From: Promethearchaeota archaeon
GTDB taxonomy: Archaea; Asgardarchaeota; Lokiarchaeia; Sigyniarchaeales; SOKP01
Direction: 5' to 3'
NCBI GenBank assembly: GCA_013375475.1
Contig: JABXKD010000002.1
Location: forward strand, 1-64,000
DNA: 64,000 nucleotides
Part shown: positions 1 through 10,024 of the stretch, in pieces
Position numbering within the stretch: the stretch's first letter is position 1
Layout of the letters: the number at the start of each line of letters is the position of its first letter
The notes under the pieces: model-generated
Database searches by the model: none
What the model saw: only the letters and a program-made list of their open reading frames with translations
What the model was told of the DNA's origin: nothing
Made by a program: the position numbers and the translations under genes

Positions 1-410
1 AAATAGCATATATTCGCTTCAGTTTGGAAAATCCACCTGCCGATAAAATTGATGGACATTCAGATCCCTGGGGTTATATAATGGATAAGCTGATATTTTT
101 AGCCCATTCGGATGATTAGACTAAAAGTGAATAAAATGAGACTTTACACGAAAAAAAATTATAATACCTTAGTAGGAGGTGTGCTAGCTTTACTCTGCGG
201 TATATTGGTGACGGTATCTGATGACAGAGAATATCAATTGAATTTTGATTCTTTTGGGGTTGTGTTCCGGATTCTATTTTTTTCTCTATTTTTTCTATTA
301 CACTGCTTACTCTGAATAATTATTACTACTTTAACAGTAAAGTAAAAAAATAATTAAAGTAATTAGAAATACTGATTATTGTAAAAAATTAGAAATTTAA
401 ATCAAGTAAG

Positions 411-1028
411 TTAGACTTCCATATTATTGACATAGGTGTTATCCGGTTTATCTTGTATTCTCTTCTGTTTGATAAATGCTGAAAAATTCAAATAAAGAAG
501 CAATCCGAGAGAGATTAGACCGATAAACCATATGGGTGTCCTAGATAATAACATCGAGACTGCTATGAAGGAAAGGCAACACGTAAGCGGGTTCAACACC
601 TGTCCCACTAGTGGATTGCCTTGGGTGGTGTAGTAGTTCTGTTTAAGTTTATCAATTTGAGCGAATTTATTGTCTATAAATGTGCTTCCCCTGGTAAAAA
701 CAATTTTTAGTTTTAAGATGGTGTTATTTAAAAGAGTCAAATTCTCGCATCCTTCTATTACCAGGTGTTTAATGGTACAATTTTCGATGGAAATATTTTG
801 CGCGTTGCGACAGATTAACTTGTCGATTACGAGATTTTTGATCTGGTAATATGACCTGCTTCTGGATATTTTTATAAACAATGGGAGCGTTTCTACTTGG
901 TCAATGACTATTGGGTCAAGACTCGAACCATCTCCCTCCCAATTCATTTCGATTTTTAAGGCATCAATTTTTTTATCTGAGATTTTGATAATTTTAGACT
1001 TATTGTGTGTTAGGAGATTCTGAGCCAA
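411..1028 (-). CDS. hypothetical protein, short beta-helix-like repeat region followed by two C-terminal TM segments
   Basis: ORF; repeated short hydrophobic/Asn-rich units (LVIDKLICRNAQNISIENCTIKHLVIEGCENLTLLNNTILKL) and C-terminal hydrophobic segments. Confidence 0.5.
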   Translation of the reverse strand: MAQNLLTHNKSKIIKISDKKIDALKIEMNWEGDGSSLDPIVIDQVETLPLFIKISRSRSYYQIKNLVIDKLICRNAQNISIENCTIKHLVIEGCENLTLLNNTILKLKIVFTRGSTFIDNKFAQIDKLKQNYYTTQGNPLVGQVLNPLTCCLSFIAVSMLLSRTPIWFIGLISLGLLLYLNFSAFIKQKRIQDKPDNTYVNNMEV

Positions 1029-1106
1029 GATTATTATCCTCTATTAGCTTCATTAGTGGATGAGTTATTAATATTTAGGTAGAAGAGACTATAAAAAAGT
1101 TAGTAT

Positions 1107-1158
1107 AGTTTGAGTCGCCCACGATATTTCGAGATTGAAGTTGAGAAGTTGTTACTTT
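1107..1158 (+). repeat. dispersed repeat copy (divergent)
   Basis: agtttgagtcgcccacgatatttcgagattgaagttgagaagttgt. Confidence 0.6.
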
Positions 1159-1181
1159 AAAGTCTCACATATAGCTCTACT

Positions 1182-1604
1182 TTAGTAATACAACCACTTT
1201 ATGGTTTCTGGAATTAGGACAATGTATAAAAGAAAACTCTCGAGAATCATTTCTATGATGACGATTATAAGAATGACGACTAAGGATTCCTGTGCATTCT
1301 TTTTATATATAATTGAAAAAATCTTAACACCGAGAAAGATATTAATGAAGTATGTTACGATAACAAAAAAAATCTGAAAGAATGAATAAGTAATATCTAT
1401 AGATAAAAAAGATATAAAAAATAAGTCAAGAATGATATTAAAAAGAAATACCATGAGAAGCACTGCAGTTCTCCACAAAAGAATATAGTATAAAGAGATT
1501 CTAAATCGATAGCTCCATCCCTTTTTCCTCTCATACCAATTGACAAGCGTTATACCGATTATTATGATGATGGAATAGCGTAAAAGCTCAATGAATAAGT
1601 CCAT
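1182..1604 (-). CDS. small integral membrane protein
   Basis: ORF with several hydrophobic helices; no family recognised. Confidence 0.45.
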   Translation of the reverse strand: MDLFIELLRYSIIIIIGITLVNWYERKKGWSYRFRISLYYILLWRTAVLLMVFLFNIILDLFFISFLSIDITYSFFQIFFVIVTYFINIFLGVKIFSIIYKKNAQESLVVILIIVIIEMILESFLLYIVLIPETIKWLYY

Positions 1605-1632
1605 AATATTCTTTCCTTTTTTCTAACACCAT

Positions 1633-3117
1633 TTAAGAATAATTTTTCTCTTCATTATTTGATTTTATTGAAGGAATTGTTTTTTTTATTGTATATACGA
1701 TCACAAATAAAATAAGGCAATAAAGGGCAGTCATAGTTGGAAAGCTAAATAACATAAATGAGTAAGATGGAGTAGGATATTGTAAAAATGCTTGAGCACT
1801 CATGTTCATTGAAAACAGCTGAAAAATGAAAAAACCAATTAATCCACAACTAGTAGAAAAAAAAATAATTGCATCTGTTTTTGAGAGGTGAAACCCAAAC
1901 CATTTAGTAGTAAACTCCCTCGAATTATCAATAACTTTGACAATCTTATCCAAACGACGGTTTTTTAATATTTTTGCAATAGGATAATAGCAGAAAAGTA
2001 CAAGTAAGATAAATATAACATCAAAGAAATCAAAATCTAGTATTGAAAACCTAAAAAATCCTCCAAATAATAGAACAAAAGATATATACAACCAAGTGAT
2101 AACTACGATATATATTAGTGCTACTGAGAGTAAAATTATAGCCCTATGAGGAGTTAATCTAATTTGAAACCACGATAGCTTATCAGAAGTTTTTGTTCCT
2201 CTAGAGTTTGATTTTTTAAGAAAAAAACTAGAGATCATGAGAGCTAAAAATATACAGAAAAAAATTATGGTTACGATAAAGTCTTCATTTTGGTAAGGAT
2301 TAGGAGCGTTGGGAAATATTCCTAAAAAAGATGCTAATTCATTATTGAATAGTGCGAGGTGACAAAAGATCCTAGCTGAAACGAGAATAATCACTACAAA
2401 AGAAACTATAAAAACGAGAAGACTATAGTTCTTAGAAATCTTTTTTGATTTATCAATGGGTTTGCCTCTTCTAACAATAAATAAACTGTAAAGGCAAAAC
2501 AAAAAAAAGGTTGCCATTATTGCAATTGGAACATTATTTAACAAAATATCGTGCGAAGTTGCCTGATATGGCCCTAGGGGAATCAAACAAAGCGAATCAA
2601 ACAGACCTGAAGAAAAAAAAGGATGTAATATAGATTCAAAAAATAGTTGTACAATGAAGACTATCCCGACTAATGACACACAAAATATAAATAACGACTG
2701 ACCGTGAGATATTTTTAACCCAAAATAGCTTACGATTCTTTCTTGAGGAATGATTTTTTCTTTACCCTCGCGCGTGTTATTTTTGCGCAGTAAAATTTTT
2801 CTTAAAGCATAGATGCTTAGAATCAGAAATATAGTAGATACAATTATCCTTATAAGAATTGGAAAAAAATGGTAGATCAAGTAATTTTCAGGACGATAAG
2901 ATGAATCCAACAAGTACTCAGGAAGTGTATAGAATAGAAAATTAAATAAATTGATGAAAACATCTCCAGCTAAAGTACTAGGGATCATAAAAATCCCTAG
3001 AATGGATAAAATCAAAAATAAGCTGGTATGTGAACGACTTAACTCAAATCTAAATAATTTTAATCCTGAATTATTAAAACCTGACTTTTGTTTTTCTTTA
3101 TCTTCCATATTGATCAT
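1633..3117 (-). CDS. polytopic membrane protein with internally repeated units
   Basis: 494-aa ORF; repeated pattern (FRFELSRSHTSLFLILS / YFGLKISHGQSLFIFCVSLVGIVF / FQIRLTPHRAIILLSV / WFGFHLSKTDAIIFFSTSCGLIGF) suggests four homologous membrane modules. Confidence 0.55.
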   Translation of the reverse strand: MINMEDKEKQKSGFNNSGLKLFRFELSRSHTSLFLILSILGIFMIPSTLAGDVFINLFNFLFYTLPEYLLDSSYRPENYLIYHFFPILIRIIVSTIFLILSIYALRKILLRKNNTREGKEKIIPQERIVSYFGLKISHGQSLFIFCVSLVGIVFIVQLFFESILHPFFSSGLFDSLCLIPLGPYQATSHDILLNNVPIAIMATFFLFCLYSLFIVRRGKPIDKSKKISKNYSLLVFIVSFVVIILVSARIFCHLALFNNELASFLGIFPNAPNPYQNEDFIVTIIFFCIFLALMISSFFLKKSNSRGTKTSDKLSWFQIRLTPHRAIILLSVALIYIVVITWLYISFVLLFGGFFRFSILDFDFFDVIFILLVLFCYYPIAKILKNRRLDKIVKVIDNSREFTTKWFGFHLSKTDAIIFFSTSCGLIGFFIFQLFSMNMSAQAFLQYPTPSYSFMLFSFPTMTALYCLILFVIVYTIKKTIPSIKSNNEEKNYS

Positions 3118-3261
3118 TCTTTATTTTCTAATGCTAAATTGATTGATTAATTTAAAAAGATTCAGGATTGATTGTTGCTATTTATAACAAATAGTATGTC
3201 TTTTAATACATGAAATTTGTCTAATTACACATAAATGTCATCCTTCGTAAGGTTCATTTAC

Positions 3262-4563
3262 TTATAATAATGGTTTTTTTGGGCTTTTTTTTATGTAGAG
3301 GAAAGCTGTTGATACATTGATAACGGAAATGATTCCTATTAGTAAAATCATGATAAATAGGTTATATCCCGGGATTATTAATCTAGGATCAGTAAGTATG
3401 TCTCGATCAAATAAATAGATCCGATGTCTCCCTCCAGCTACTATATACCTACCATCAGATGATATATCTAAATTATAATCATAACTTGAGGCAAATGCTC
3501 CATCTAATCTATATCTCCATATTGGTATTGAACTATTTCTATTAAAAAGATAAAGAAAATTATCATAACTTTGTGCTGCAATATAGTCTCCATTATATGA
3601 AATAGCAACTGATGCAATTTCATCTTTTGTCAAGTAAATCCATTCGGGTGTTGGATTTGATCGATTAAATAAGTATACATTATGATCCGCAAAGCCACCT
3701 CCTACGGCAATATAATTTCCGTCTTTAGATACTTTAATAGAACCTACCTCATCAGAAGTGTTATATGTCCATATTGGAACTGAACTGTTTTTGCTAAAAA
3801 GATACACTTTATCACCGCCAGATGCTATATAATTACCGTCTGCAGATATCGATAAAGATACGCTCATATCCCCTGACAAAGTATAATCCCATTCAGGTGA
3901 AATTTTCGAGGTATTAAAAAAAAAAAGCTTTGCAGCATTATCAGTAACTGCCATATATTTACCGTTTGAAGAGAGTGCCACTCTAAGTGCTAAACCTGTT
4001 GTGGGAAATTCTAAAATTGAAGAAAGTTCTGTATTGTTAAAAAGAAAAACTTTATTACGCGTACCACTTGCGGCGGCTGCTAAAGTCCCATCATCAGTAA
4101 TCCCTACATCATAAATCCAACCTCCTGTATAATACAACCAGTGGGGTGTGGAATTTGCATTAGTAAAACTATAAGCCGTTGCTTCGGAGTAACCTCCACC
4201 TACAACAATGTTAGATCCACTTGCTGAAATCGCTACTGAACAGAAACTATTCACAATTGAATAATTCCATAACGGCTTCTTTGCGTTAGAAGTCAAGTTA
4301 TCAAATAAAAACAGCTTCCCATTTTCCGGCAAATTAATATTATACATATTATTCTGGCTGGTAGCTGTTATATAGTGACCATCAGAAGAAATTGCTACCG
4401 CAGAGGGGTATTGGTTTCCCGTTGAGTAGGACCATAGTGGAGTTGTTGAAGGATCTGAATATATAAAAGCAGAACTCTCACTAATTAACAAAGAATTCGC
4501 TAACATGATGAATGCAAATAAAAGTAAAAAATGAACCTTAAGTCGTTTTAAATTCATTTTCAA
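3262..4563 (-). CDS. secreted or membrane-anchored WD40/PQQ-like beta-propeller protein
   Basis: N-terminal signal-like helix, multiple repeats of the type 'vaISsDGnYIaag...vyLFnrnss.PiWxYxt', single C-terminal TM. Confidence 0.75.
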   Translation of the reverse strand: MKMNLKRLKVHFLLLFAFIMLANSLLISESSAFIYSDPSTTPLWSYSTGNQYPSAVAISSDGHYITATSQNNMYNINLPENGKLFLFDNLTSNAKKPLWNYSIVNSFCSVAISASGSNIVVGGGYSEATAYSFTNANSTPHWLYYTGGWIYDVGITDDGTLAAAASGTRNKVFLFNNTELSSILEFPTTGLALRVALSSNGKYMAVTDNAAKLFFFNTSKISPEWDYTLSGDMSVSLSISADGNYIASGGDKVYLFSKNSSVPIWTYNTSDEVGSIKVSKDGNYIAVGGGFADHNVYLFNRSNPTPEWIYLTKDEIASVAISYNGDYIAAQSYDNFLYLFNRNSSIPIWRYRLDGAFASSYDYNLDISSDGRYIVAGGRHRIYLFDRDILTDPRLIIPGYNLFIMILLIGIISVINVSTAFLYIKKSPKKPLL

Positions 4564-4793
4564 TATTAAATTAGCTGTATTTTTTTAAAAAATCACTGTA
4601 AGTTTTTTTAAATCTTCAATAATTCCTAATTTATTAATATTCCTTAAAAAGATTCAGTATCTATTGTTGTCAAACAAAACAAGATGTATGTCATGTAAGA
4701 CATAAACTTTGTTCAATTAAAATAAATATTCTAACTCATAAAAATTAGGTATAGAAGGTTTTAATAATCAATATACTATATTCTGTACTTAGG

Positions 4794-5258
4794 ATGAATT
4801 CTATTACCGATTTATTTGAAAAATATCATTTAGATAGTTTTGAGGAAGCGCTAGAGCTAAGAGGTAATGAAAAAATTACTTTTTTTAATGATCTAAATTC
4901 TCTATTAAGATCAATTTGCAGAATTTTTGATAAATTAACAACAATATTTTCTCTTAGGGGTGGGCAAGTATTGATGAGCTTAGCAAAATTACAGGATTCT
5001 GAAGAGGTTATCTCCAAAACTGATGTATTGAACTGTTTAAATATAGATCGGCGGGAAAAATTGATCCACGCTTTTGATTATTTATTAGAGCAGAATTATA
5101 TTAAGATTAAAAAAAAAACGAGTAAGTTTCATATGGTTAAATTGAATGAACAGGATAACCCCGATTTTACCTTATTACGGGAAATCGTGCAGAAATTTTG
5201 GACCTCACCTCAGGAGGAAAAAGATAAAGCAAAATCATGGAGTGGAATAGAACGATAA
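4794..5258 (+). CDS. hypothetical protein, possible winged-helix-like region
   Basis: ORF; overlaps the start of the next ORF by about 22 nt, suggesting translational coupling. Confidence 0.45.
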   Translation: MNSITDLFEKYHLDSFEEALELRGNEKITFFNDLNSLLRSICRIFDKLTTIFSLRGGQVLMSLAKLQDSEEVISKTDVLNCLNIDRREKLIHAFDYLLEQNYIKIKKKTSKFHMVKLNEQDNPDFTLLREIVQKFWTSPQEEKDKAKSWSGIER

Positions 5259-6127
5259 GGCAAAACCGGAAAATTCCAGAGATTAGATTTGAGAACGATG
5301 AAAATGCAAATCAGTTTTTTACATTGATTAAAACGGAATATTTAAAAAATTTATATCAAACCTATTTTTGGTTAATTTTGCTGGTTACGATCTATGTGGT
5401 TTACGAGTTAATAACGACTTCTTTTACTCCTACCATTACAATATTAATTATAGACCAAGTCATCATCTGCGTGCTTCTTTCGTTCTACTTATTAATCTAC
5501 TTCTTCAATTTATCCTATATCAGGTTTACACCTACAATAATAAATTTTCTTGAAAAAGAATTGCGCTTGCTAGATTTTAGGTTTCAAAGGAAATATAAGA
5601 TCAGACCCTCCAACTTTTTATTTGTTTGTTTTACAATTATTGTATTTATTCTCGTTACAATTGGTACTTACCTTTATTCTAACAACGATGTAATATCCCT
5701 CATTATGAGATTACTTATTGTTTATATCTTTACAGGCATTACAATACCGGTACTTCGCGGGAAATTACACGATTTTTTTATTGTAAGCTTGAAAAATTCA
5801 TATTTTGTTCAAATAGAACTAAGGTTTAAATTAATTAAACATAAAGAAGTAGAATCTCAAACGGTTAAAATTTTTATGACCTCAAATAAGTTAGGTTCTA
5901 AAGCAGATCACTCAGGAAATGCGCGTTATAATAGAATAAGTGAAAAAAGATGGCTTCAAAGGAAAAATAACCGAACTTTACCACGTTTTATAACTAGAAA
6001 CTCTCTCTTTTTTCATGAAAATGCCACTTTAATAAACTTCAAGGAACAATTTTTGAATATCGTTTCAGCAATTCGAGAGTGGGATACAACTAAAGGTTCA
6101 GGCTTAGAGTGGAACAGGTTTGTGTGA
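5237..6127 (+). CDS. membrane protein (about 4 TM), coupled to the upstream ORF
   Basis: ORF with paired TM helices; its 3' end runs into a dispersed repeat copy. Confidence 0.5.
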   Translation: MEWNRTIRQNRKIPEIRFENDENANQFFTLIKTEYLKNLYQTYFWLILLVTIYVVYELITTSFTPTITILIIDQVIICVLLSFYLLIYFFNLSYIRFTPTIINFLEKELRLLDFRFQRKYKIRPSNFLFVCFTIIVFILVTIGTYLYSNNDVISLIMRLLIVYIFTGITIPVLRGKLHDFFIVSLKNSYFVQIELRFKLIKHKEVESQTVKIFMTSNKLGSKADHSGNARYNRISEKRWLQRKNNRTLPRFITRNSLFFHENATLINFKEQFLNIVSAIREWDTTKGSGLEWNRFV

Positions 6128-6186
6128 GTAGTTGACGATACGCGTAAGTTTAGTTTCGAAGTTGAGAAGTTGTGTTCCTGAATTAA
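6093..6186 (+). repeat. dispersed repeat copy (long form)
   Basis: aaggttcaggcttagagtggaacaggtttgtgtgagtagttgacgatacg...tagtttcgaagttgagaagttgtgttcctgaatt. Confidence 0.8.
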
Positions 6187-6242
6187 ATTTTTTTTATTCT
6201 ATTTGCAATTCCAAATCGCATAAGGAGATTAAATCTCTCTAT

Positions 6243-6485
6243 CTAAATCCTCCAGTCTACAGATTTTAGAAATATATATAAAAATCCTCCTATCAATCCA
6301 ATTATGGCAGATATTACTATACAAAGGACAGAATTATTTCCTCCTATCGCTGTTACATTCCTCGATTCACATTTAGGGCAATTTCGTAGGTAATCTCCTT
6401 TTTTAGGGCAATTTGCATCTGATCCATGTACTTTTACAGAGAATCTATGATTACAGTCTTTACATCTATATTTGCATTCTGTCAT
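6243..6485 (-). CDS. small zinc-ribbon protein with C-terminal TM helix
   Basis: CKYRCKDCNHRF...CPKCESRN plus C-terminal hydrophobic helix. Confidence 0.55.
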   Translation of the reverse strand: MTECKYRCKDCNHRFSVKVHGSDANCPKKGDYLRNCPKCESRNVTAIGGNNSVLCIVISAIIGLIGGFLYIFLKSVDWRI

Positions 6486-6596
6486 TTTTTCACTTACGAA
6501 TTTTTATTCACTTTAGACTGTATATTGGTTTTAGGATATATAAAGCTATTTCACCTTTTTGGTGGTGAAAATGGGATTTTATGTGTAAAAAGAAGT

Positions 6597-6693
6597 AAGG
6601 TTCAGACTTAGAGTGAATCGGGTTTGTGTTGAGTGGTAGACGATACGAGTTTTGTTTCGAGATTGAAGGGAAGGGGTGGAGTTCCAGATAAAT
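6597..6693 (+). repeat. dispersed repeat copy (long form)
   Basis: aaggttcagacttagagtgaatcgggtttgtgttgagtggtagacgatacg...tgtttcgagattgaagggaaggggtggagttccagat. Confidence 0.85.
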
Positions 6694-6820
6694 TTTTTTT
6701 ATTTTTAATCCCATTGAATAACGATAGGAAATATTATTATTGTCTGACTTATTCATTTTTTTAATTAATTGCTACCTTAGCAAACCATTCATACATAAAT
6801 ATCGAATTTATTGTGAATAA

Positions 6821-7981
6821 ATGATACAAGAATTAGAAAAAAAGGACTTTCAAAAAGTAGAGTATTTGTTTGGGGAAAGATCTTTTATTAATAGTTTCCG
6901 AAGTCACCTTGAAAGAACTCCTGTTCCAAAACAAGTGTTTGTAGATGATATAAAAAATCCACAAACAGCGGTAATTATCATTATTCCTAGTCTCTTCTTT
7001 GGAGGTCGAGCGGATAACGAGGAGTTCAACAAAGAATTAAGAAAAATGCTTTATGAAGATCTGCTTCTAATTTTCAAAGAAAAACAACTTCTAGAAATTG
7101 ACTGTTATGTTTCTAACAATGCTTGGGAGAAAGCCGTAAAATCTGTTCTCAAAGATCCATTTCTCTATAATCGATACTATTATGAGATTAAAGAACTGAA
7201 GCTGAAGCATTGGAGAAACCTTATTCCTGAAGGTTATAGTATAAAACCAGTCGATCTAACACTATTGGAAAACGATTATTTGAAAAACTTTGACTGGTTG
7301 ATAGAGGAAATAGAAGAAAATTGGTTTCCCCTTGAAGATGGTTTGAAGGAAAATCGAGGATTCTATCTAGTTCGAGAACAAGAAGAAATAGTATGTTGGT
7401 GCACAACCGAATATCTAACGGCTGATAATGAAATTGAGGTTGGCATAGCAACGAGAGAGGAGTATCAAAGAAAAGGTTTTGCTTCAATAATTGGTTCAGC
7501 AACAGCTGAATTTTGCCTAGAAAAGTACAAGTCTGTTGGATCGCATTTTGGTATTACTAATGTTGGTTCTTATAAAACTGCAGAAAAGATTGGGTATGAA
7601 AAGATAAGAGAATACAAGAAAGCAGCAGCTTTCATTAATCAAGTGGATAATTGGGTCGCAAATGGTTTTCAGAAATCACGGAATAAAGATTATGAGGAAT
7701 CCATCAGTTGGTACGAAAAAATTGTCGATGCTGCAAATAAAGAAACTACAGAATATCTAGAATCCTACTATCTTAATGGAGAATTTCCTATTGAACGAGT
7801 ATGTTTCAGAATAAGTACTTTTTTTTCTGCGTTAGGTAATATTCAGAAAGCAGTTGATTATCTAAGAAAGGCGATTGAAATCGGATTTAAAGAAAAAGAG
7901 GAACTTCTTGAATGTAAATTATTGGAACCCCTGCATGGAACAGAAGAATGGAATAAAATGATTCAACTAATGAGAAATTAG
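6821..7981 (+). CDS. GNAT-family N-acetyltransferase with C-terminal TPR-like region
   Basis: EIEVGIATREEYQRKGFASIIGSATAEFCLEKY acetyl-CoA-binding type motif; C-terminal 'GNIQKAVDYLRKAIEIGFKEKEELLECKLLEPLHGTEEWNKMI' resembles a TPR-like unit. Confidence 0.75.
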   Translation: MIQELEKKDFQKVEYLFGERSFINSFRSHLERTPVPKQVFVDDIKNPQTAVIIIIPSLFFGGRADNEEFNKELRKMLYEDLLLIFKEKQLLEIDCYVSNNAWEKAVKSVLKDPFLYNRYYYEIKELKLKHWRNLIPEGYSIKPVDLTLLENDYLKNFDWLIEEIEENWFPLEDGLKENRGFYLVREQEEIVCWCTTEYLTADNEIEVGIATREEYQRKGFASIIGSATAEFCLEKYKSVGSHFGITNVGSYKTAEKIGYEKIREYKKAAAFINQVDNWVANGFQKSRNKDYEESISWYEKIVDAANKETTEYLESYYLNGEFPIERVCFRISTFFSALGNIQKAVDYLRKAIEIGFKEKEELLECKLLEPLHGTEEWNKMIQLMRN

Positions 7982-8010
7982 ACATATTCAACTCTTTTTC
8001 ATATTAGTAT

Positions 8011-8050
8011 TCAAGATTTAAGAGTGGGATTGTGTTCCAGATTTAATTTT
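8011..8050 (+). repeat. dispersed repeat copy (3' half)
   Basis: tcaagatttaagagtgggattgtgttccagattt. Confidence 0.65.
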
Positions 8051-8231
8051 CTATTTGTTTTTTTCTATTTCGCTAATTAACTTAAATCTTGGGAGTTCAT
8101 ATTGAATGGTCAGCTCACAGTTCGATTCCTTAGAAATTTTCATTAACATATTAAACTCCTTTCAATGCTTTTTATAAAAATATTTATCGAATATCAATCA
8201 AGAATTTGGTTATTTCCATATTTTTAGGAGA

Positions 8232-8408
8232 TTATTGATCATAATCCTCTTCATGGAAAGCGTTTTCATTATCACCGTTTTCCTTATCTTCATCGTCTTT
8301 TGAATTCCACTCATTGTCTTCTTCTTTTGTTTTCTCTTCTTCACGATTCCAACTCCTCTCATTCCATTCATCCGTTTTCATTCTTTTTCTAAACTTAATT
8401 TTTTTCAT
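8232..8408 (-). CDS. 58-aa highly charged small protein (below the ORF-track cutoff)
   Basis: Hand translation: MKKIKFRKRMKTDEWNERSWNREEEKTKEEDNEWNSKDDEDKENGDNENAFHEEDYDQ*; biased composition with repeated WN motifs. Confidence 0.35.
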   Translation of the reverse strand: MKKIKFRKRMKTDEWNERSWNREEEKTKEEDNEWNSKDDEDKENGDNENAFHEEDYDQ

Positions 8409-8524
8409 AATTTAAATCTCCTAACCATTTTTTCTAAAGTACAAATTAAATTTCTTTTAAAATTCTTAGACATAATTATTATACCATATAAAATTTCTAC
8501 ATATTAATTCCGGTAATCTAGGAT

Positions 8525-8566
8525 TGATGTTTCGAAATTGAAGTGTGGAATTGTGTTCCGGGGTTA
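8525..8566 (+). repeat. dispersed repeat copy (3' half)
   Basis: tgatgtttcgaaattgaagtgtggaattgtgttccggggtt. Confidence 0.75.
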
Positions 8567-8592
8567 TTACATCACAATTTTTTATCTTTTGT

Positions 8593-8799
8593 CTATGTAA
8601 CGCTGTGTAAATGAAGTGCGAGTAGTATTATACTAACAATGAGAAATAGTATCCCTGGTGCTAGAAAACCGACGATGAATATTAAATCATAACCTGCAGA
8701 GCTGGTATTAACTCCAATTACACCTATAGTTAGTAGCATTATCCCTATAATCAGAAGGGTAATCCCTAGAGTTTTTTTATTAATAGCCATTAAGATCAC
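8593..8799 (-). CDS. small two-TM membrane protein
   Basis: 68-aa ORF with two hydrophobic segments. Confidence 0.45.
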   Translation of the reverse strand: MILMAINKKTLGITLLIIGIMLLTIGVIGVNTSSAGYDLIFIVGFLAPGILFLIVSIILLALHLHSVT

Positions 8800-8871
8800 G
8801 CTTTTTATTAGTTTGATATAAATATGTATTTACTGTGTATATAATGTTTAGCTATTTCAAATACCTACTCA

Positions 8872-8912
8872 ACAAGTTCCGAGATTGAAGGGTGGGAGTG
8901 TGATCCGGAGTG
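8872..8912 (+). repeat. dispersed repeat copy (3' half)
   Basis: aagttccgagattgaagggtgggagtgtgatccggagtg. Confidence 0.75.
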
Positions 8913-9037
8913 TTTACTTCATTATTTTTTAGATTCTTTTTTTGTTGATGATTTTATTTATTTTAACAATCATTACAATAACTTTTTATATTCGACATTC
9001 AATTTATCTAATGTTTCAAAATCTCAAGATTAATATT

Positions 9038-10024
9038 ATGAAATATAGAGTTTTAGGAAAAACAGGATATAAAGTTTCAGAGATATCAATTGGAACATGG
9101 CAATTAGGAGGTAAATGGGGAGAACCATTCGATAAAGCTATAGCTCAAAATACATTATCTACAGCAGTTTCAAATGGAATCAATTTCTTTGATACTGCTG
9201 ATGTGTATAAAGAAGGCCAAAGCGAACAATTTTGTGGTAGTTTTTCAAAATCTGCTAATGAAAAAGTCTATGTTGCAACCAAATGTGGTAGACGATTAAA
9301 TCCTCATAATACTGAAGGATATAACGAGGAAAATATTAGAAAATTTGTTGATGATAGTTTAAAGAATATGGAAATTGAGACAATTGATTTACTTCAACTT
9401 CACTCTGCTCCAACAGCAGTATATTATAGACCAATGGTCTTTGATATTTTAGATTCCTTGAAAGATGAAGGGAAAATTCAAAATTATGGTGTAAGTGTGG
9501 AAAAAGTTGAAGAGGCATTAAAAGCTATTGAATTTCCAAATGTATCTACTGTACAAATTATTTTTAATGTATTTCGACAAAGGCCAAGCGAATTATTATT
9601 TGAGCAAGCTAAAAAGAAAAACATCGGCATTATTGTTCGTGTTCCATTAGCAAGTGGACTACTTACTGGAAAATTCACCAAGGATACTGTATTTAAAGAG
9701 GGAGATCATAGATATTTTAACAGGAATGGAGAAGCATTTGATAAAGGTGAGACATTTGCAGGAGTGGATTATGAAATAGGATTAAAAGCTGTTGAAGAAA
9801 TAAAGAAAGTCTTTGGAAATCCTGAAACTCTTGCTCCTTATGCATTACGTTGGATTTTGATGTTTGATGCTGTTTCTTGTATCATTCCGGGTGCAAGTCG
9901 GGTATCCCATGTTGAATCAAACATTCAAGCTTCAGATTTAGAGCCTTTATCAAATGATCAAATGGTTCAAATTCAAGAAATCTATGAAAAAAATATTAAA
10001 CAGACAGTGCATCATATCTGGTAA
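9038..10024 (+). CDS. aldo/keto reductase
   Basis: MKYRVLGKTGYKVSEISIGTWQLGG...FFDTADVYKEGQSEQ...VATKCGRR...IDLLQLHSAP; start re-set from the ORF-track 8942 because the preceding 32 aa are not AKR-like. Confidence 0.9.
   Translation: MKYRVLGKTGYKVSEISIGTWQLGGKWGEPFDKAIAQNTLSTAVSNGINFFDTADVYKEGQSEQFCGSFSKSANEKVYVATKCGRRLNPHNTEGYNEENIRKFVDDSLKNMEIETIDLLQLHSAPTAVYYRPMVFDILDSLKDEGKIQNYGVSVEKVEEALKAIEFPNVSTVQIIFNVFRQRPSELLFEQAKKKNIGIIVRVPLASGLLTGKFTKDTVFKEGDHRYFNRNGEAFDKGETFAGVDYEIGLKAVEEIKKVFGNPETLAPYALRWILMFDAVSCIIPGASRVSHVESNIQASDLEPLSNDQMVQIQEIYEKNIKQTVHHIW

Noticed and set aside
112-315. 67-aa ORF near the left edge
   Set aside because: Low-complexity hydrophobic tail, overlaps a weak repeat copy; no independent coding evidence.
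6426-6756. Small ORFs 6426..6611 (+) and 6508..6756 (-)
   Set aside because: Overlap each other and a repeat copy; composition not protein-like.
8100-8150. GTTCGATTCC resembling a tRNA T-loop
   Set aside because: No acceptor, D or anticodon arms could be paired around it.
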